From Allokutzneria sp. A3M-2-11 16 (lineage in GTDB: Bacteria > Actinomycetota > Actinomycetes > Mycobacteriales > Pseudonocardiaceae): a stretch of 64,000 bases of DNA. The position numbers and the translations under genes are program-made. The stretch lies in contig NZ_JANAVO010000001.1 of NCBI RefSeq assembly GCF_024213555.1, positions 3,224,001 to 3,288,000 of the forward strand, read 5' to 3'. The notes below the pieces were generated by a model. It saw nothing but the letters and a program-made list of their open reading frames with translations. It was not told the DNA's origin and ran no database searches. Positions 1 to 8,814 of this stretch are shown one piece after another (the stretch's first letter is position 1; each line of letters begins with the position of its first letter).

Positions 1-551
1 CCGGCCGATCATGGCGTGACCACGTCCGTGAGCGCATCATCAACCCCTTGCGGCTCAAGGAAACCAGCATTCCCGACCGCTACCCGCGACTGCCGAGGCC
101 GCACGCCAAGGGGTACGTGCAGTGGGTGCCCGGCGGCCCGCTGACCGACGCGACCGACCACAGCCCGAGCACGAGCAACTCGGCGGGGGAGATCATCAGC
201 ACCAGCAAGGACCTGAGCACGTTCGTCCGGGCGTTGCTGCGGGGCGACGTGCTCCGGCCCGATCTGCTCGCGGAGATGAAGCGGACCGTGCCTTCCGGGG
301 CCGCGGAGTTCGGGGACTACGGCCTCGGCATCGCGCGGGTGGCGCTGTCGTGCGGTGGGGAGTACTGGTCCCACGGAGGGAACGGCGCGGGCTACATCAG
401 CCGTGAGGCGTTCGCTCCGGACGGCTCGCACGGTGTGGCGATGGGCTTCAGCGGAGCCACGGGCCGAACGATGGAGGAGATGATGGCGCACGGACCCGCG
501 GTGCGAGCCCATCTGGACCGCGTCATGTGCGGATTGCGAAAAAACAACTGA
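1..551 (+). CDS. Serine hydrolase (beta-lactamase/DD-peptidase-like), 3' fragment
   Basis: The reading frame is open at the left edge and ends at TGA 549-551, so only about 180 C-terminal residues are visible. The residues before the first possible internal start (RERIINPLRLKETSIPD) already match the family, so the TTG at 48 is not the true start. The fragment resembles the C-terminal half of class C beta-lactamase-like serine hydrolases: a glycine-rich SHGGNGAGY segment stands where the third active-site box normally lies. The catalytic Ser-x-x-Lys would be upstream of the window. Substrate cannot be told; relatives are peptidases or esterases of the cell envelope. The family call is moderately sure, the function is not. 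Confidence 0.7.
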   Translation, partial: GRSWRDHVRERIINPLRLKETSIPDRYPRLPRPHAKGYVQWVPGGPLTDATDHSPSTSNSAGEIISTSKDLSTFVRALLRGDVLRPDLLAEMKRTVPSGAAEFGDYGLGIARVALSCGGEYWSHGGNGAGYISREAFAPDGSHGVAMGFSGATGRTMEEMMAHGPAVRAHLDRVMCGLRKNN

Positions 552-641
552 AAATTCTTGCCTGCGCTTCGGATGATCTGCTCCCGGCGGTTACGATGAG
601 CTTTTCCGGCGATAGTCGTGACCGGCAGGCAGGAGAGCGAC

Positions 642-1529
642 ATGGGTGCGCCGCGTGCGCCGTTTCGGTTCGGCGTTGTTCTGGTGTCCGAGGCGTGTTC
701 GCGGGCGGAGTGGATGGCCAAGTGCCGCCGCGCGGAAGAACTCGGTTACGACGTCGTCTCCGCCTGTGAGCACGTGAACCTTCCATCACCGTTTCCGTCG
801 GTGATCCTCGCGGCGGAAGCGACGGAGCGGCCGAGGATCGGTATCTATGTGCTGAACACCAGTTTCCACAATCCCACCCTGCTCGCCCGGGACGTGGTCA
901 CGGTGGACCAGTTCGTGGAAGGCCGCCTCGAACTCGGGCTGGGAACCGGGTACGTCGAATGGGAATTCCAGAAGGCGGGCATTCCCTTCGGCACCCCGGG
1001 CAGCCGGGTGGACCGGCTAGAGACGACGATCGGCGAGCTGCAACGCCTCCTCGCCGACCCGGAGCACCCGAAGACGGTGCAGCGCCCGTACCCTCCGATG
1101 CTGGTCGGAGGGCATGGGAACCGCGTACTGCGGCTGGCGGCGCGGAACGCGGAGATCGTCAGCTTCGTCGGTGCGCAGTACCGCGCCGAGTACGGGCGGA
1201 TGGTCATCGCGACGGCTCAGGAAATGGTGGAGCGGTCCGAGTTCGCTCGTGCCGCAGCCGGGGCTCGGGCCGATGAGATCGAATACAACATCCTTTCCAA
1301 GGCGACCGTGATCACCAAGGATCGGAGGGCGGCGCTCGATCAGGTCCGTCGTTTCGCCCCGCACCTGGACGACGAACAGATCCTCGCAGCTCCGACATTG
1401 TCGATCGGCACCCCCGAACAGATCGCGGAACAGCTCCGGGAGAACCGCGAGGTGTACGGGATCAACTACGTCACGGTGATGGAACCCGCCATGGAAGCAT
1501 TCGGCAGGGTGATCGAAGTCATGCGCTAG
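642..1529 (+). CDS. LLM-class F420-dependent oxidoreductase
   Basis: This 295-aa protein has the luciferase-like TIM-barrel signature: an N-terminal FRFGVVLVSE strand, the SFHNPTLLARDVVTVD segment, the GRLELGLGTGYVEWEF flavin/F420-binding region and the PPMLVGGHGNRVLRLAAR strand late in the barrel. Family members use coenzyme F420 (some FMN) to oxidise or reduce small substrates; the substrate here is unknown. I chose the ATG at 642 because AGGAG lies 6 nt upstream (631-635); an in-frame start at 618 lacks a comparable site. It stands alone between the serine hydrolase and a convergent methyltransferase and is followed by a probable terminator. Confidence 0.85.
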   Translation: MGAPRAPFRFGVVLVSEACSRAEWMAKCRRAEELGYDVVSACEHVNLPSPFPSVILAAEATERPRIGIYVLNTSFHNPTLLARDVVTVDQFVEGRLELGLGTGYVEWEFQKAGIPFGTPGSRVDRLETTIGELQRLLADPEHPKTVQRPYPPMLVGGHGNRVLRLAARNAEIVSFVGAQYRAEYGRMVIATAQEMVERSEFARAAAGARADEIEYNILSKATVITKDRRAALDQVRRFAPHLDDEQILAAPTLSIGTPEQIAEQLRENREVYGINYVTVMEPAMEAFGRVIEVMR

Positions 1530-1543
1530 GCGGTCGTGCGAGT

Positions 1544-1573
1544 GGCCCGGCCGAAAATGGTCGGGCCGTTTTC
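1544..1573 (+). terminator. Hairpin terminator after the LLM oxidoreductase
   Basis: A 9-bp GC-rich stem (GGCCCGGCC paired with GGTCGGGCC, one G-T pair) around a GAAAAT loop lies 14 nt after the stop codon and is followed by GTTTTCGTT. It fits a rho-independent terminator and lies between two convergent genes. Confidence 0.65.
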
Positions 1574-1725
1574 GTTCGGTCCGAGAAAAGAAACAAGCGC
1601 CACGTCGAGGACGCGGCGCCGGTGGCGTTCGCTCGCCTTTCCGGCCGGGACCGGCCATCCGGTTCGGACGGCCGGCCCCAGCTTCGCTGATCGTCGTGCG
1701 AGCGGTGTTCTCAGGGAGGTGGGGT

Positions 1726-2943
1726 CTACAGGACGTGCACCTCGGGGACGTACAGGATCCACTTGCCGCCGGCCTCGCGGAACGCCTTCTCCTTCGCCAT
1801 GATCTCCTCGGCGTGGTTCCAGGCGAACAGCAGCGCGTAGGCCGGGTAGGGGTTGCTGAACGCCTCGGGGCTGCGCACCGGGATGTGCGTGCCCGGGGTG
1901 AGGCGGTTCTGCTTCTGCGGCGTGGTGTCGCAGACGAAGGACACCAGCTCGGAACTCAGCCCGCACAGGTTCGCCACGGTCGCGCTCTTGGCGGTGGCGC
2001 CGTAGGCGACGACGGTCTTGCCCTCCTCACGCAGCTTGGTGAGCAGCGCGACAAGGTCCTCCTTGATCTTGGTGACCTTGGCGCCGAACGCCTCCAGCGT
2101 GGGCAGCGTGGCCAGGCCGGCCGCGTTCTCCTCGGCGATCAGCTCGGCCACGGCGGGGCTGGGCTCACGGGCACCGGCGCGCGCGATGGTGTAGCGCACC
2201 TCGCCGCCGTGCACCGGGTAGCGCTCCACGTCGACGAGGTCGAAACCGAACTGCCGCGCCATCGCCTGCACCGAGCGCGCGGTGAACAGGTAGTAGTGCT
2301 CGTCGTAGATCTGGTCGAAGGAGGTCCGCTGGTTGATGTCGCCCAGGTACGGGTCCTCGAAGACGAACACGCCGTTCGGCTTCAGCAGCGCGTCGACGCC
2401 GCGGAAGATCGAGTCCATGTACGGGATGTGGCAGATGGTGTTCGCGGCGAAGATGACGTCCGCGTGCCCCTCCTCCTTGGCCACCTCGACCGCGGTGGAC
2501 TCCTCGAAGAAGGCGGTGCGCACCCGGATTCCCTTGCCGCGCGCCACTTCCCCGACACCACCGGAGGGGTCGACGCCCAGGTGCTTCACGCCCGCCTCGG
2601 CCGCGGTCTTCAGCATGATGCCGTCGTTGCAGCCGATCTCGACGATGAACGGGTCCGGGCCGGTGAGCTCGGTCTCCAGGAACTTCCGCGCGGTCAGCTC
2701 GAAGTGCTTGCGCATCACCGAGGAACCCGAGGAGAAGTACGGGTAGTCCTCGTGGAACATCTTGTCCCTGGGGACCTCCTCCATGAGCTGCACCATGGTG
2801 CAGTCCGAGCACAGGCCCACGGCGAGACGGAAGAAGAACTCGCCTTCGAGCTTGTCCGGCTCCAGGAAAGCATCGGAGAGGGGCTGGCGTCCGAAATCGT
2901 AGAATTCGGTGAGAACGCCGCCGCAGATACGACAATCAGCCAT
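1726..2943 (-). CDS. NDP-hexose C-methyltransferase (TylCIII/EvaC type)
   Basis: The 405-aa protein starts with a zinc-binding domain (CRICGG near residue 4, then CSDC near residue 45). A SAM-binding core follows, with motif VEIGCNDGIMLK near residue 102, and then the C-terminal domain typical of sugar C-methyltransferases (VAYGATAKSATVANLCG and FAWNHAEEI). This architecture is that of TylCIII, EryBIII and EvaC, which methylate C-3 of dTDP-4-keto deoxyhexoses. The ATG at 2943 begins the MADCRICGG motif directly; an in-frame start 12 codons upstream adds only unconserved residues. It is isolated here, but the 2,3-dehydratase and aminotransferase at 57-64 kb are natural partners. Three ACCCCTA repeats lie just upstream. 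Confidence 0.88.
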   Translation of the reverse strand: MADCRICGGVLTEFYDFGRQPLSDAFLEPDKLEGEFFFRLAVGLCSDCTMVQLMEEVPRDKMFHEDYPYFSSGSSVMRKHFELTARKFLETELTGPDPFIVEIGCNDGIMLKTAAEAGVKHLGVDPSGGVGEVARGKGIRVRTAFFEESTAVEVAKEEGHADVIFAANTICHIPYMDSIFRGVDALLKPNGVFVFEDPYLGDINQRTSFDQIYDEHYYLFTARSVQAMARQFGFDLVDVERYPVHGGEVRYTIARAGAREPSPAVAELIAEENAAGLATLPTLEAFGAKVTKIKEDLVALLTKLREEGKTVVAYGATAKSATVANLCGLSSELVSFVCDTTPQKQNRLTPGTHIPVRSPEAFSNPYPAYALLFAWNHAEEIMAKEKAFREAGGKWILYVPEVHVL

Positions 2944-2978
2944 ATCGCACAACCTAAGTGGGGGCAAGGGACAGGCCA

Positions 2979-3019
2979 ACCCCTAACCTAGGCCGCACCC
3001 CTAGCCGCTCGCACCCCTA
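2979..3019 (-). promoter_or_regulatory. Three ACCCCTA direct repeats upstream of the C-methyltransferase
   Basis: ACCCCTA occurs at 2979-2985, 2997-3003 and 3013-3019, which is TAGGGGT read toward the methyltransferase, 36-76 nt upstream of its start. Spacings of 18 and 16 nt are roughly two helical turns. Similar TAGGGG repeats precede the crotonyl-CoA reductase and lie at the right window edge, so this may be a pathway operator; that is inference. The rest of the 435-nt divergent gap (2944-3378) holds an AT-richer stretch near 3110-3150 and no convincing gene. Confidence 0.4.
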
Positions 3020-3378
3020 TCGCGGCGACCTGCCCGCTGAGCTGCGGTGATCCACTGAAAACGATCATTGTCGGCGAGGTCGGGACGTCGGTCTCCGGCA
3101 GGTGCCGGACCATTGTTTAATCGCTGCCGCGAATTCCTTTTTCGGCAGGGAATTCCGGCGGGGTCGACGTATCGGGACGCGGTGCATTTCTTGAGTGCCG
3201 GAGGGCGCTGCCGAGACTGTCGTGGCTGGTCGGGAGGTCGACAGGGTACGGCAAGGCCGGCGCGACGGCCACGAGACTTTCTGTTGGCGCATAAGGGACT
3301 CCGTTGCCGACCCGGAGAACCTGGCTGCGGGGTGTGGCGTCAAGCGAAGTGGATGTCTCGCTTCTTCAAAGGAGAACT

Positions 3379-3891
3379 GTGCGCACATTACGGGGTTCAC
3401 GTGTGTGGAATGTGAGAGTGGTGGTGGCCGCCGCGCTCCTGGTGGCCGCGATCGTCAGCGTGTCCTGGGTCGGCGCCCGCGGCCAGGCCGACGCCGAGCC
3501 GGGCTTCGAGGTCCCGCGCGCGCCCGTCGCCCAGCAGCCCGCCGCGCGCCAGGCCGTGCCCGTTCCCGACGCCGGTGCGGCCGAACAGGTCCGCAGCGCC
3601 CCGCAGGGCCGCGTCATCGCGCGCGGCCCGGCGATGGTCGCCGACGAGATCGCCTCGCACACCGACCGGGCCCCGCTCATCCGGCTGACCATCTCCGGTG
3701 ACTTCCCGGTGCGCTCGCTGGACTACACCGTCCTCGTCGACGGGCAGGCGGTCGGCCGGGGCATCCCCACCGAGGACCTGAACGCGATCCGCGTCGCGCT
3801 TCCGCAGCCGCGCACCGGGGCCGTCGTGTCCTACCGCTACGGCGACGGCCAGGCGACCACCGTCGGACCGCTGAAGGTGGAGGGCAAGTGA
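3379..3891 (+). CDS. Secreted or membrane-anchored protein of unknown function
   Basis: A 170-aa protein with an N-terminal hydrophobic segment (VVVAAALLVAAIVSVSW, about residues 12-29) after a basic start, consistent with a signal peptide or anchor. A Pro/Ala-rich linker and a C-terminal domain of about 90 residues follow. I do not recognise the family. The GTG at 3379 is chosen because AAAGGAGAA sits just upstream (3368-3376). The last bases overlap the start of the next gene (GTGA), so the two are translationally coupled and the product probably works with the secreted hydrolase that follows. Confidence 0.75.
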   Translation: MRTLRGSRVWNVRVVVAAALLVAAIVSVSWVGARGQADAEPGFEVPRAPVAQQPAARQAVPVPDAGAAEQVRSAPQGRVIARGPAMVADEIASHTDRAPLIRLTISGDFPVRSLDYTVLVDGQAVGRGIPTEDLNAIRVALPQPRTGAVVSYRYGDGQATTVGPLKVEGK

Positions 3892-5624
3892 AGCGCATCG
3901 GAATCTTTGCCGCGGCGGTCGCGACCGCCGTCATCGCGGCCTCGCTGACCACGGCCGGTGCCGCCACCGCGGCGCCGGAGGTGGACCCGCTCACCCCCGG
4001 ACCGCACAAGGTCGCGGAAGCCTCCTACCACCTGGGCGACGACGCGTTCCGCGCGAACGGCTTCCCGTGGCCGGTGGAGCTGACCGGTCACGTGTACCAC
4101 CCGGAGAAGCCGTCCGGTTCCGCTTACCCGGTCGTGATGTTCCTGCACGGCAGGCACGTCACGTGCATGTCCACCACGGAGCCCCGGCCGAAGCTGGCCT
4201 GGCCGTGCCCCAGCGGCTACCAGCCGATCCCGAGCCACCGCGGCTACGACTACCTCGGCAGGCAGCTCGCCAGCCACGGGTACGCGGTGATCTCCATCAG
4301 TGCCAACGGGATCAACGGCAACGACTCGCTCGACCCCCAGTGGGGTCAACGCGCGCGGGGCGAGCTGGTGCTCAAGCACCTCGACCTGTGGAACGAGTGG
4401 CGCACCAAGCCCGGCGGCCCGGTCTCGGTGGCGGTGACCCGGTCCTTCGACTTCGACCGCATCGGGCTGATGGGCCACTCCCGCGGCGGTGAGGGCGTCG
4501 TCAACGCCGTCGAGCAGAACGCGTTGCGGGAGAAGCCTTATCGCCTGCGCGCCCTGCTCCCGCTCGCCGCGACGGACTTCGAGCGCCGCATCCCGGTCGG
4601 CATCACGATGGCCACGCTCCAGCCGGACTGCGACGGCGACGTCTCCGACCTCCAGGGCGTGCACTACTACGACGACGGCCGCTACTACGTGAGCACCGAT
4701 CGCGCGACGCGCAACAACATCACCGTCCTCGGGGCGAACCACAACTTCTTCAACACCAACTGGTCGCCGAGCAGTGGCCTGCCCGGTTCGGGCGACGACT
4801 GGCGCGGCGGACAGGGTGACCCGGAGTCGGCCTGCCACCCCGCCAAGCCGACGCGGCTCACCGAGCAGCAGCAGCGCAACGTGGGGATCGGTTACATCGG
4901 CGGCTTCTTCCGGCACTACCTGGGCGGGGAGAAGGCCCTGGCGCCGCTGTGGCGCGGCTCGACCGGAACCCCGCCGTCGATCGCCCCGGCCACGGTCAAC
5001 GTCTCCTACCACCCGCCCGCGGCCTCCGGGCAGCGCTTGGACGTCAATCGGCAGGACGGTCACGGCGCGACCAACACCCTCGGCGGCAAGGTCACCGTCA
5101 CCGGCGCCAAACAGGCAAGGTGCGGCGGCGCGAACCCGGACCCGCTCTACGGATCGTGCCTGAGCAAGCCGGGCTCACGGCTGACCGAGCCGCATCGCGG
5201 GTGGGGCGTCGCCGGGGTGTTCGCGGGCCGGACCACGTGGGCGGAGACGGGCGGCTCGATCACCAACGAGGTGCCCGCCCAGCACGGCGACGTGCGCAAG
5301 TACGCCGCTCTCCAGTTCCGCGCGGGCGTCGACTTCAACGATCCGGCCAACACCGCGGGCAAGCCGCAGGACCTGCGGATCGTGCTCACCGACACCGCGG
5401 GCAAGACCGCGTCGGTGAAGGCGTCGGAGCACGGCAAGGCGCTGGACTACCCGCTCCAGGGCGGTAAGAACGACGTGCTGCCGAAGCTGCACCTCAACCA
5501 GGTGCGCGTTCCGCTGAATGCGTTCGCGGGGGTCGACCTCACGAAGATCACGTCGGTGACGTTCGCCCTCGACGTGAACCCGACCGGGGCGCTCGCCGTC
5601 TCCGACCTGGTGTTCACGGACTGA
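3888..5624 (+). CDS. Secreted alpha/beta hydrolase
   Basis: The 578-aa product begins with a classic signal peptide (residues 1-29, ending TAGAATAA). It has an alpha/beta-hydrolase core with an oxyanion region MFLHGRH near residue 84 and the nucleophile elbow GHSRGGE with Ser198. The likely acid and base lie further on (GANHNFF near residue 283 is a good His candidate). The C-terminal 200 residues look like a beta-sandwich resembling a carbohydrate-binding module. Relatives are extracellular esterases or lipases; substrate is not predictable. It starts with GTG overlapping the previous stop codon. Confidence 0.82.
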   Translation: MKRIGIFAAAVATAVIAASLTTAGAATAAPEVDPLTPGPHKVAEASYHLGDDAFRANGFPWPVELTGHVYHPEKPSGSAYPVVMFLHGRHVTCMSTTEPRPKLAWPCPSGYQPIPSHRGYDYLGRQLASHGYAVISISANGINGNDSLDPQWGQRARGELVLKHLDLWNEWRTKPGGPVSVAVTRSFDFDRIGLMGHSRGGEGVVNAVEQNALREKPYRLRALLPLAATDFERRIPVGITMATLQPDCDGDVSDLQGVHYYDDGRYYVSTDRATRNNITVLGANHNFFNTNWSPSSGLPGSGDDWRGGQGDPESACHPAKPTRLTEQQQRNVGIGYIGGFFRHYLGGEKALAPLWRGSTGTPPSIAPATVNVSYHPPAASGQRLDVNRQDGHGATNTLGGKVTVTGAKQARCGGANPDPLYGSCLSKPGSRLTEPHRGWGVAGVFAGRTTWAETGGSITNEVPAQHGDVRKYAALQFRAGVDFNDPANTAGKPQDLRIVLTDTAGKTASVKASEHGKALDYPLQGGKNDVLPKLHLNQVRVPLNAFAGVDLTKITSVTFALDVNPTGALAVSDLVFTD

Positions 5625-5675
5625 ATCCCCGGCGTCGGCGGTGTGCCTCGACGCACCGCCGGCGCTAGGTTCCCC

Positions 5676-6224
5676 ATGCCGTCAGGGGGTCTGCTCACCG
5701 CCGGGGCGGAGGCGCTGGCAGAGCGGGCGGTCGAGGCGAACCGCGAGCACGGAGATCCCGACGGCGCCTATCCGAGAGCGCTGCGCGCCCAACTGCTGGC
5801 CAAGCTCGGTCGCCAGGACGAGGCGGCGGCCGTGATGACCGCGCTGCGTCCCCTGCTGAAGCCGTCATCGTCGTCAGCGGCGCGGATTCCGGACGGCGAC
5901 GTGCCGCTCGTCCTGCTGCAACAGCGATACCGGCTCCGTCGCGTCCTCGATCTCCCGTACGACGAGCGCGACCGCATCGCCGACGAGCTGGACGGCCTGG
6001 CGCTGCTGCTCTGGCCGCGGGCGGAGTTCGACGGTCTTCTGTCGTTCTGGCCGGAGTTCGGCGACATCGGCGGTCGGACCGACGCCTTCGACGACTACAC
6101 GCGGAGCCTGGCGGAGCAGGAGCGGGCCTCGGACGTGCCGTGGCCGCCCCCGCGCAACCAGCCGTGCTGGTGCGGTTCCGGCCTCAAGGACAAGAAGTGC
6201 TGCCTGCCCAGAGGCCGTTCCTGA
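5676..6224 (+). CDS. SEC-C motif protein
   Basis: A 182-aa protein ending in the zinc-binding SEC-C motif CWCGSGLKDKKCC (pattern C-x-C-x8-C-C), as found at the C terminus of SecA and in many uncharacterised bacterial proteins. The remainder is helical, with a tetratricopeptide-like N-terminal region (GAYPRALRAQLLAKLGRQDEA). The ATG at 5676 is preferred over an upstream in-frame GTG because it starts the conserved-looking part; the ribosome site is weak. Its stop codon is one base from the stop of the convergent L,D-transpeptidase gene. Confidence 0.78.
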   Translation: MPSGGLLTAGAEALAERAVEANREHGDPDGAYPRALRAQLLAKLGRQDEAAAVMTALRPLLKPSSSSAARIPDGDVPLVLLQQRYRLRRVLDLPYDERDRIADELDGLALLLWPRAEFDGLLSFWPEFGDIGGRTDAFDDYTRSLAEQERASDVPWPPPRNQPCWCGSGLKDKKCCLPRGRS

Positions 6225-6225
6225 G

Positions 6226-7458
6226 CTACTTCTTGCCGCCCTTGAGCCATTCCTCCCACGGGATCTGCCAGTCCCCGAAGCCGTCCCAGGACGGCAGGTT
6301 CGGGCCGCCGGAGTTGGTGATCACCACGATGTCGCCCTTCTTCACCGTGTCGAAGTACCACTTGGCGTTCTCGGTCGACATGTTGACGCAGCCATGGCTG
6401 ACGTTGCGGCGGCCCTGGTCGCGCACGGACCACGGGGCGGCGTGGGTGAACTCGCCGCCCCCGGAGATCCGGACCGCCCAGTTGACCTTGGTGCGGTAGC
6501 CGCCCCGGTCCAGCGGCAGGCCGTAGGTCGTGGAGTCCATGATCTTGGTGGGGTGCTTCTCGGTCACCACGTGGATGCCGTTGTTCGACGGGAACTTCGC
6601 GCTGCCGAGGGAGATCGGCATCTCCTTGACCACCTGGCCGTTGATCTTGACCACCATCTGGTGCGAGCCGCCGTCGGCCTCGGCGATGACCGCGTCGCCG
6701 ATCGTGATGGTGGACTTGCGGTCCTTCTCGCCGTAGATCCCGCCGCCGAGGTCCTTGCCGTAGACCTTGACGTCGATGCTGACCTTGGTCCCCGGCTTCC
6801 AGTACTCGCGCGGACGCCAGCGCACCTCCTTGTCGGAGACCCAGTGGAAGGCGCCTTCGACCTTGGGCTCCGCGGTGACCTGGATGGCCTTCTGCGCGGC
6901 CTCCTTGTTCGGTGGCGCCACGTCGAAGATGAACGCCAGCGGCTGGCCGACGCCGACGGTGTCGCCGTCGAGCGGGATCATGGACACGAACGCCTGCCTG
7001 CGCGGCTTCACCGTGCTGAACGCCGACTTCGCGGTGACGGGCTTGCCGTCGGTACCGGTCGCGGTGGCGTTGAGGGTGTAGGACTTGTTGTAGCCCAACG
7101 ATTCCGTCGAGGTCCACTTGAGACCGTCCGGCGAGACCTGTCCGGCGACCGGCTTGCCTTCGGCGTTGAGCAGGCTCACCTGGCCGAGTTTGCCGCCGGT
7201 CGCGGTGACGGTCACCGGCTCGCCCGGTGCCACCCCCTGCGAGCCCTCGGCGGGCACCAGTGCGAGCGTCGCGGGTCCGGTGGGGGTGGTCGGCGCCGAC
7301 CCGCCTCCACCGGGCTGTGCGCCCCCAGGAGCTCCTTGGCCGCCGCCGCTTCCGGTGCAGCCGGAGACGAATGCGGCGACCAGCCCAAGAGTCCCGACCG
7401 CGAGCGCGCGGCGCCGCCCCAGTACGACTCGGTTCTTCGGGCTTCCTGGCACCAACAT
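6226..7458 (-). CDS. L,D-transpeptidase lipoprotein
   Basis: A 410-aa exported enzyme that forms 3-3 cross-links in peptidoglycan. It has a lipoprotein signal peptide with lipobox VSGC (Cys34), a Gly/Pro-rich linker and two immunoglobulin-like domains. The YkuD catalytic domain carries the HGCVNMS motif (His355, Cys357 as nucleophile). This order matches the mycobacterial LdtMt2 family (LdtA/B type) and the length is normal. It is monocistronic, reading toward the SEC-C gene with a single base between the stops. Confidence 0.95.
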   Translation of the reverse strand: MLVPGSPKNRVVLGRRRALAVGTLGLVAAFVSGCTGSGGGQGAPGGAQPGGGGSAPTTPTGPATLALVPAEGSQGVAPGEPVTVTATGGKLGQVSLLNAEGKPVAGQVSPDGLKWTSTESLGYNKSYTLNATATGTDGKPVTAKSAFSTVKPRRQAFVSMIPLDGDTVGVGQPLAFIFDVAPPNKEAAQKAIQVTAEPKVEGAFHWVSDKEVRWRPREYWKPGTKVSIDVKVYGKDLGGGIYGEKDRKSTITIGDAVIAEADGGSHQMVVKINGQVVKEMPISLGSAKFPSNNGIHVVTEKHPTKIMDSTTYGLPLDRGGYRTKVNWAVRISGGGEFTHAAPWSVRDQGRRNVSHGCVNMSTENAKWYFDTVKKGDIVVITNSGGPNLPSWDGFGDWQIPWEEWLKGGKK

Positions 7459-7647
7459 CGGCGACCGTCCGTTTCGCTAGTTACCACCGGCTGTGCACGA
7501 TCCAGTGTGCTACACCACCCGGTCGAGGCGAACGCCCCGGTGGGGACAACCGGACGTAGTCCGCGTCACCCCACTTTGGTGAGACGCAAAAATCAGTCCG
7601 CAGGTTGCTTCCCAGTCCCGTCACGCCGTGATCTGGTTGCCGCACAA

Positions 7648-7680
7648 CAAAAAAGCCCCCTTCCACAAGAAGGGGGCTTT
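7648..7680 (-). terminator. Terminator after tRNA-Lys
   Basis: AAGCCCCCTT and AAGGGGGCTTT form a perfect stem around CCACAAG, and on the minus strand the stem is followed by TTTTTTGTTG. This is a strong rho-independent terminator directly downstream of the tRNA-Lys gene. Confidence 0.9.
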
Positions 7681-7685
7681 CACTG

Positions 7686-7758
<73 letters not shown>

Positions 7759-7867
7759 CTGTTCAGTTGTTGTCCGTTTCGGACGGGAGAAAACTTAGCA
7801 CAGCCCCCTCCACGCTTCCCAATCGCCTGGTCAGCCCCGGTTTCCCAGTTGATCTCCCACCCCACGA

Positions 7868-7880
7868 CCCCCCCCCCCCC
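7868..7880. repeat. 13-nt poly-C tract
   Basis: Thirteen consecutive C residues lie in a C/A-rich spacer between the two tRNA genes. The spacer contains no gene. Such a tract is prone to slippage and to sequencing length error. Confidence 0.8.
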
Positions 7881-8013
7881 ACGCAACCCACACAAGTGAT
7901 CAAGGTAACTCCCACCCACGCACACACAACGCAACCACGCAGATTCGGAACCAACCGCACCGCAGGGGGTTTGGGGGAGTCGCTCCCCCAACATGATGAA
8001 GGACAACGGGAAA

Positions 8014-8040
8014 GGGACCCGACGCAACGCGTCGGGTCCC
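8014..8040 (-). terminator. Hairpin downstream of tRNA-His
   Basis: GGGACCCGACGC and GCGTCGGGTCCC form a perfect 12-bp stem with a 3-nt loop, 14 nt after the tRNA-His 3' end on the minus strand, followed by TTTCCCGTT. It is a probable intrinsic terminator, with a weak T tract. Confidence 0.7.
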
Positions 8041-8054
8041 TGAACACCATCGAG

Positions 8055-8128
8055 GGTGAGTGACGGGACTTGAACCCGCGACTTCCTGGACCACAACCAG
8101 GTGCTCTACCAGCTGAGCTACACCCACC
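8055..8128 (-). tRNA. tRNA-His (anticodon GTG)
   Basis: The minus-strand cloverleaf has acceptor GTGGGTG/CACTCAC (one G-T pair), anticodon stem CCTGG/CCAGG and loop TTGTGGT, giving anticodon GTG. The extra 5' G at 8128 opposite discriminator C (8055) is the G-1:C73 identity pair specific to tRNA-His. Confidence 0.95.
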
Positions 8129-8192
8129 ATATTTCGCGCCGCCGAGGCAGCCGCATCAGCGTAGCGTGCCGCGTGCCGGGAGCGAAATCGGG

Positions 8193-8804
8193 TTATCCCT
8201 TGGCCGGTCCCGCGAGGAGTTCGGCGGCGATGGCCTGGGCTTTCTCGGTGCTCGGGCCGGGTGGGGCGACGAAGAGCGCGCGCCGGTAGTAGGCCAGCTC
8301 CATGATCGACTCCTGGATGTCGGCGAGGGCGCGGTGGGCGAGCCCCTTGGCTGGCTGGCCGTAGTAGACCTTGGGGTACCAGCGGCGGCACAGTTCCTTG
8401 ATGGAGGAGACGTCGACCATCCGGTAGTGCAGGTGCGCGTCGAGCTCCTGCATGTCGCGGGCGATGAAGCCGCGGTCGGTGGCGATCGAGTTGCCCGCGA
8501 GCGGTGCGGTCCGCTGGTCCGGGACCCACTCGCGCACGTAGTCGAGCACGGCCCGCTGGGCTTCGTCGATCGTCACCGTGGAGCGGCGGACCTCGTCGGT
8601 CAGCCCGGACTTGGCGTGCATGTCGCGCACGACGTCCGGCATGGTCTCCAGCACCTTGTCATCGGCGTGGATCACGATGTCCACGCCTTCGCCGAGCACG
8701 TTCAGATCGGCGTCTGTCACCAGGGCCGCGATCTCGATGAGCGCGTCTTTGCCCAGGTCGAGGCCGGTCATCTCGCAGTCGATCCACACTAGACGGTCCG
8801 TCAC
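8193..8804 (-). CDS. orn: Oligoribonuclease
   Basis: A 203-aa DEDDh-family 3'-5' exonuclease that degrades 2-5-nt RNA fragments and linear dinucleotides in the cytoplasm. The Exo I motif is [10 protein letters not shown] at the N terminus. Exo II lies around [11 protein letters not shown] and Exo III includes [10 protein letters not shown], with His and Asp ligands. The GTG at 8804 starts [14 protein letters not shown] as in homologs, and the length is typical. Upstream in the same direction, 10 nt away, ends the PH-domain gene, so they may share a transcript. Confidence 0.95.
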   Translation of the reverse strand: MTDRLVWIDCEMTGLDLGKDALIEIAALVTDADLNVLGEGVDIVIHADDKVLETMPDVVRDMHAKSGLTDEVRRSTVTIDEAQRAVLDYVREWVPDQRTAPLAGNSIATDRGFIARDMQELDAHLHYRMVDVSSIKELCRRWYPKVYYGQPAKGLAHRALADIQESIMELAYYRRALFVAPPGPSTEKAQAIAAELLAGPAKG

Positions 8805-8814
8805 GCGGGTGAGC

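Noticed and set aside
3068-3415. 115-codon frame in the gap before the secreted-protein operon
   Set aside because: It overlaps the well-signalled GTG start at 3379, lacks a ribosome site and has no recognisable features.
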